NCBI GenBank assembly: GCA_003233255.1
Contig: QILH01000084.1
Coordinates: 1-37,518 of the forward strand
Length of the DNA: 37,518 bases
Direction: 5' to 3'
Origin: Gammaproteobacteria bacterium
GTDB lineage: Bacteria; Pseudomonadota; Gammaproteobacteria; UBA6429; Thiohalophilaceae
Part shown: positions 34,300-37,518 of the stretch, piece by piece
Layout: each line of letters begins with the position of its first letter
Numbering within the stretch: position 1 is the first letter of the stretch
Program-made: the position numbers and the translations under genes
The notes under the pieces: model-generated
Seen by the model: only the letters and a program-made list of their open reading frames with translations
What the model was told of the DNA's origin: nothing
The model's database searches: none

Positions 34300-36099
34300 A
34301 TGCAACATTATATCAGTTACACCCATGAGCCCCATTCGCAGCGCCGCGATTTTAGCAATCTCGCACGCATGCTGCCCTTTATCTGGGATTACCGCGGCCG
34401 GGTAGTGATCGCACTATTGAGTCTGGTGATATCAAAACTGGCCATGGTTGGCGTTCCCTTTTTACTTAAAGATATTGTTGATAAGTTAGACGTCAAAGCA
34501 GACGCGCTACTGGTACTACCGCTGGCCTTATTGTTGGCGTATGGTGCGCTGCGGCTGGTTAGCAGTTTATTCAACGAACTGCGGGATGCCGTATTTGCCC
34601 GGGTTCGATACCATGCCATGCGTTCGGTTTCAAAACGTGTCTTGAAACATCTGCATAGCTTATCGTTACGTTACCACCTGGAGCGTAAGACGGGTGGTGT
34701 GTCGCGAGATATGGAGCGCGGTGCCAGCAGCTTAAGCTCTATTCTCAATTATCTTGTTTTTAATATCATCCCGACTGCAGCAGAGTTTATATTAGTTGCG
34801 ACTATTCTACTAACTCAATACGAATCACGGTTTGCGGTTGCGATTTTTTCCACTGTTTTTATATATATAGTATTTACTTTTTTGGTGACTGAATGGCGAA
34901 TGCATTTTCGGCATGAGATGAATCGCCTGGATTCTACCGCAAATGCTCAATCGGTTGATAGTCTGCTTAATTATGAAACGGTTAAATATTTTAATAACGA
35001 GAAACTCGAATGTACGCGTTATGATGACACCATGCGGCAGTGGGAAAATGCAGCAGTAAAAAGCCAAAACTCCATGTCACTCTTAAATTTTGGCCAGGCA
35101 AGCATTATTGCAGTTGGTGTAACGTTGATCATGATTTTTGCCGGGCAGGGCGTGGTTGAAGGCAAGCTTACGCTGGGCGATCTAGTTTTAGTTAATGCCC
35201 TGATGCTACAATTGTTTATTCCTCTTGGTTTTCTTGGTATTGTATATAGGCAATTAAAATATTCATTAGCGGACATGGATTTATTGTTTAAGTTACTTGA
35301 GCGTGATCCGGAAATAAAAGATATAGATAATGCTAAAGATATTACTATAACCGATGGTTATGTTGTTTTTGATGAGGTTAATTTTTCGTATAATAGAGAT
35401 AGACAAATACTGCACAAGGTTTCATTTCAGATACCCGCAGGGAAAAAAATTGCCATCGTAGGTCCTTCGGGTTCGGGGAAGTCGACTTTGGCCAGATTAC
35501 TATTTCGATTTTATGACATTCAAAGTGGATCTATCAAGATTGATAATCAGGATATTCGAGAGGTTACTCAAAATAGTGTTCGCCAGAGTATTGGTATTGT
35601 TCCACAGGATACGGTTTTATTTAACGACACCATCTTTTATAACATCCAGTATGCCAACAATGAATCAAGTCGGGCTCAAGTTATTGAGGCGGCCAGGCTG
35701 GCATCAATACATGACTTTATAGAAAGTTTGCCTCAAGGTTATGAAACCCTGGTGGGTGAACGTGGGCTTAAGCTTTCCGGAGGTGAAAAACAACGGGTGG
35801 CCATCGCCAGAGTGATTCTTAAAAACCCCAAAATCCTGGTATTTGATGAGGCGACATCGAGTCTTGATTCTCATTCGGAACAATCAATTTTAAAGGCGTT
35901 AAAGGACGTTGCCCAACATCATACCGCCCTGGTGATTGCACATCGACTTTCAACTATTATCGATGCGGATCAGATATATGTATTAAGAGATGGGCGGATT
36001 GTGGAGCAGGGTACCCATATTGAATTATTGGCAAATAAGGCTATGTATGCTGAACTATGGGCCATTCAGCAGCAAGAACGTAAAATAGAAATTGAATAA
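34300..36099 (+). CDS. Atm1/HMT1-type ABC exporter, fused permease and ATPase
   Basis: A 599-residue half-transporter working as a homodimer in the inner membrane. The N-terminal 330 residues hold about six membrane helices, including YETVKYFNNE typical of Atm1-like exporters. The nucleotide-binding domain has Walker A GPSGSGKST (388-396), signature LSGGEKQ (from 492), Walker B ILVFDEATSS (Asp516, Glu517) and the switch His in IAHRLST. The close bacterial and mitochondrial relatives export glutathione or sulfur-bearing compounds linked to Fe-S and metal homeostasis. I infer a similar substrate but cannot verify it. An S24-like gene follows after 12 bases and is likely co-transcribed. Confidence 0.92.
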   Translation: MQHYISYTHEPHSQRRDFSNLARMLPFIWDYRGRVVIALLSLVISKLAMVGVPFLLKDIVDKLDVKADALLVLPLALLLAYGALRLVSSLFNELRDAVFARVRYHAMRSVSKRVLKHLHSLSLRYHLERKTGGVSRDMERGASSLSSILNYLVFNIIPTAAEFILVATILLTQYESRFAVAIFSTVFIYIVFTFLVTEWRMHFRHEMNRLDSTANAQSVDSLLNYETVKYFNNEKLECTRYDDTMRQWENAAVKSQNSMSLLNFGQASIIAVGVTLIMIFAGQGVVEGKLTLGDLVLVNALMLQLFIPLGFLGIVYRQLKYSLADMDLLFKLLERDPEIKDIDNAKDITITDGYVVFDEVNFSYNRDRQILHKVSFQIPAGKKIAIVGPSGSGKSTLARLLFRFYDIQSGSIKIDNQDIREVTQNSVRQSIGIVPQDTVLFNDTIFYNIQYANNESSRAQVIEAARLASIHDFIESLPQGYETLVGERGLKLSGGEKQRVAIARVILKNPKILVFDEATSSLDSHSEQSILKALKDVAQHHTALVIAHRLSTIIDADQIYVLRDGRIVEQGTHIELLANKAMYAELWAIQQQERKIEIE

Positions 36100-36111
36100 T
36101 ATCAGAGGTTT

Positions 36112-36438
36112 ATGATGGATTTAGGTGGGTGCGGAAGTACAGAGCCGTTTGCATTACAGGTAACCGACAATAGTATGGAGCCTGAATTTAAGAAAGATTG
36201 CATTATTATTATCGATCCCAATGGTCTGGCAGAGCATGGCGCTTATGTGTTTGCGCAGGTCGAAAATGGTTTTATTTTTCGCCAGCTGGTGATTGAAGCG
36301 GGTGTTCGTTATCTTCAACCCCTGCACGAAGATTACCTGCACGAAAAACGAGAAATTACCCTGGAAGAGATCAAAGGCGTGATCACATCGCAATCAGGGG
36401 CAAAGGGTAAACGTTCGGAACGGAAGAAATATTTATAA
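36112..36438 (+). CDS. S24/LexA-like peptidase-domain protein, Lys replaced by Arg
   Basis: A 108-residue single-domain protein of the S24 signal-peptidase-like fold, without a DNA-binding domain. DNSMEPEF holds the nucleophile Ser21 in the usual SMxP context. The later segment GFIFRQL has Arg57 where catalytic Lys normally sits. The GAYVFAQV strand between them is in its expected place. The substitution suggests weakened or absent proteolysis, or a binding role. AGAGG precedes the start and the gene is 12 bases downstream of the ABC exporter. Start could be either of two adjacent ATG codons. Confidence 0.8.
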   Translation: MMDLGGCGSTEPFALQVTDNSMEPEFKKDCIIIIDPNGLAEHGAYVFAQVENGFIFRQLVIEAGVRYLQPLHEDYLHEKREITLEEIKGVITSQSGAKGKRSERKKYL

Positions 36439-36468
36439 CGCAATTGTTGCTGGTTAGGGGTGGCGATT

Positions 36469-36930
36469 TTATTTAGCTGAAAGCTGTTCTGGCTTTAGTT
36501 TTGGCGTAAAATATTCGTCAGCCAACTCAACTTCTACAGTATTTTTTTCGCTGTTGACCAAAGGATATTCGGCATCATTCCAGCCGCGTAATCCAGTCTT
36601 TAGAGAAATAACATCGGTATATCCCATCTTTTGCATTACCGCGGCAACGAATATGCTGCGGTTACCAGAACGACATACCACCACCACAGGTTTATTTCTT
36701 GCTTTTACAAGCGTTGGAACGGTCTCTTCAAAATCGTATTCGCATGCAGTTTCAAGTATTCCTCGCGGGACATTGATCGACCCCTTGATATGCATAGCTT
36801 CAAACTCATAGGGCTCGCGAACGTCTACGATCAGGGGTGCGCTAGAGTCATTTTTGTCGGCCAAGTCCCAGGGGAATATTTCTCTTACATTTTCCGCTGC
36901 AGCCTTTATCAGCTGGTTAAACGTTTTCAT
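36469..36930 (-). CDS. Rhodanese-domain sulfurtransferase
   Basis: A 153-residue single-domain rhodanese. IVDVREPYEFEAMHIKGSINVPRG is the N-terminal signature. The active-site loop is CRSGNR with Cys86, which carries the persulfide, and GYTDVISLKTGLRGW completes the fold. The N-terminal 30 residues are an extra helix-like extension. It lacks a signal peptide, so it acts in the cytoplasm, moving sulfane sulfur to an unknown acceptor. It follows the NarL-type regulator gene after 3 bases and ends 30 bases from the convergent S24-like gene. Confidence 0.9.
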   Translation of the reverse strand: MKTFNQLIKAAAENVREIFPWDLADKNDSSAPLIVDVREPYEFEAMHIKGSINVPRGILETACEYDFEETVPTLVKARNKPVVVVCRSGNRSIFVAAVMQKMGYTDVISLKTGLRGWNDAEYPLVNSEKNTVEVELADEYFTPKLKPEQLSAK

Positions 36931-36933
36931 ATT

Positions 36934-37518
36934 TTAATTTTTACTGGGTAAGCCTTTAACAACGGCCATCACCGCAGCTTCCACACGTGAATGTACGTCA
37001 AGTTTTCTTAAGATGGCTTTAACATGAAGTTTAACGGTGCCATCAGAAATACCTAAATTACGTGCAATGGCCTTATTACTTTGTCCTTCCGCTAACAAGC
37101 CTAATATTTCTGTTTCACGTGGGGTTAGTTCATCGAAGGGGCCAGATATTTCTGGAGCACCACCATCTTTACCCCGTACCGCGCGAGCTAATATCGGTGC
37201 GAGGTCGGGAGCCACGACAGTTTTGCCTGCAACGATATCGCGTAATGCTATAACCAGGGCATCGGGCTCCATGTCTTTTAGTAAATAACCTTGCGCGCCA
37301 GCGCGCAAGGACTCAACCAGATCGGTTTCTTCTGCGCTGGTTGTTAACATGACAATGGGCATATCAAGCTTATGTTCGCGAAGTTTTTTGAGTACTCCAA
37401 TGCCATTAATGTCTGGCATACGCATATCGAGCAACACAACATCTGGTTGAATTTCGTTAACCAGGCTCACGCAATCTACACCGTTATCTACGGAAGCCGC
37501 AATTTCAATCCCGCGGCT
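36934..37518 (-). CDS. NarL/FixJ-family response regulator (N-terminus off the window)
   Basis: 195 codons are visible and the frame stays open to the right edge, so the first part of the receiver domain is missing. The receiver retains DVVLLDMRMPDING with the phosphorylated Asp, the Thr-Ser switch in VMLTTSAEE, and GYLLKDM with the conserved Lys. The C-terminal LuxR-type helix-turn-helix has LTPRETEILGLLAEGQSNKAIARNLGISDGTVKLHVKAILRKL split over its usual four helices. The wording is close to NarL/NarP. It would bind DNA when phosphorylated by a partner kinase, probably encoded beyond the right end. The GTG at 37470 is internal and not the start. Confidence 0.93.
   Translation of the reverse strand, partial: SRGIEIAASVDNGVDCVSLVNEIQPDVVLLDMRMPDINGIGVLKKLREHKLDMPIVMLTTSAEETDLVESLRAGAQGYLLKDMEPDALVIALRDIVAGKTVVAPDLAPILARAVRGKDGGAPEISGPFDELTPRETEILGLLAEGQSNKAIARNLGISDGTVKLHVKAILRKLDVHSRVEAAVMAVVKGLPSKN

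Noticed and set aside
1..37518. CRISPR array, tRNA, rRNA, insertion sequence or integrase
   Set aside because: Looked for spaced direct repeats, cloverleaf-like stems, transposase motifs and long inverted terminal repeats. None was found.

Overview
The window looks like a gammaproteobacterial chromosome. The right third holds ordinary chromosomal genes of that type: a fused CysG siroheme synthase, an RND efflux pair, an Atm1-type ABC exporter, a rhodanese protein and a NarL-family regulator. The left two thirds are AT-richer and accessory in character. They contain envelope-polysaccharide genes and a hybrid NRPS-PKS assembly line. All identifications come from reading motifs by eye; no database search was run.

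Left (1-5135): a truncated lipoprotein gene on the minus strand, then wecB (UDP-GlcNAc 2-epimerase), a GT4-type glycosyltransferase overlapping it by one base, and a NodB-type polysaccharide deacetylase. An AT-rich 0.86 kb stretch follows, holding only a small unrecognised ORF that may be a remnant.

Centre (5136-25632): three collinear megasynthases. Protein 1 reads formyltransferase, degenerate condensation domain, adenylation domain split by a luciferase-like monooxygenase, carrier. Protein 2 reads KS-AT-KR-DH-carrier. Protein 3 reads C-A-carrier. Both adenylation domains have a glycine-type specificity code by my alignment, and the AT looks malonyl-specific. No thioesterase domain is present. 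Instead two alpha/beta hydrolases follow, of the kind I associate with exosortase/EPS loci, with Arg and Cys at the nucleophile elbow. Next to them is a molybdenum hydroxylase: a Tat-signal large subunit and a 2Fe-2S subunit, with no FAD subunit. Its likely cofactor maturation genes (XdhC, MobA/MocA-like) lie divergently. An EntD/Sfp-type phosphopantetheinyl transferase that could activate the carriers ends an operon with cysC and galE.

Working model (inference): the line makes a small formyl-Gly / C2 / Gly-type product, oxidised by the embedded monooxygenase, released by a stand-alone hydrolase and possibly oxidised further in the periplasm by the molybdenum enzyme. The flanking polysaccharide genes raise a second possibility, that the product decorates an envelope glycan.

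Right (25681-37518): galE and cysC, a small two-helix membrane protein, cysG, a convergent RND efflux operon with a palindrome over its predicted -35 box, an Atm1-like ABC exporter with a downstream S24-like protein, and a NarL-type regulator (cut by the window end) followed by a rhodanese gene.
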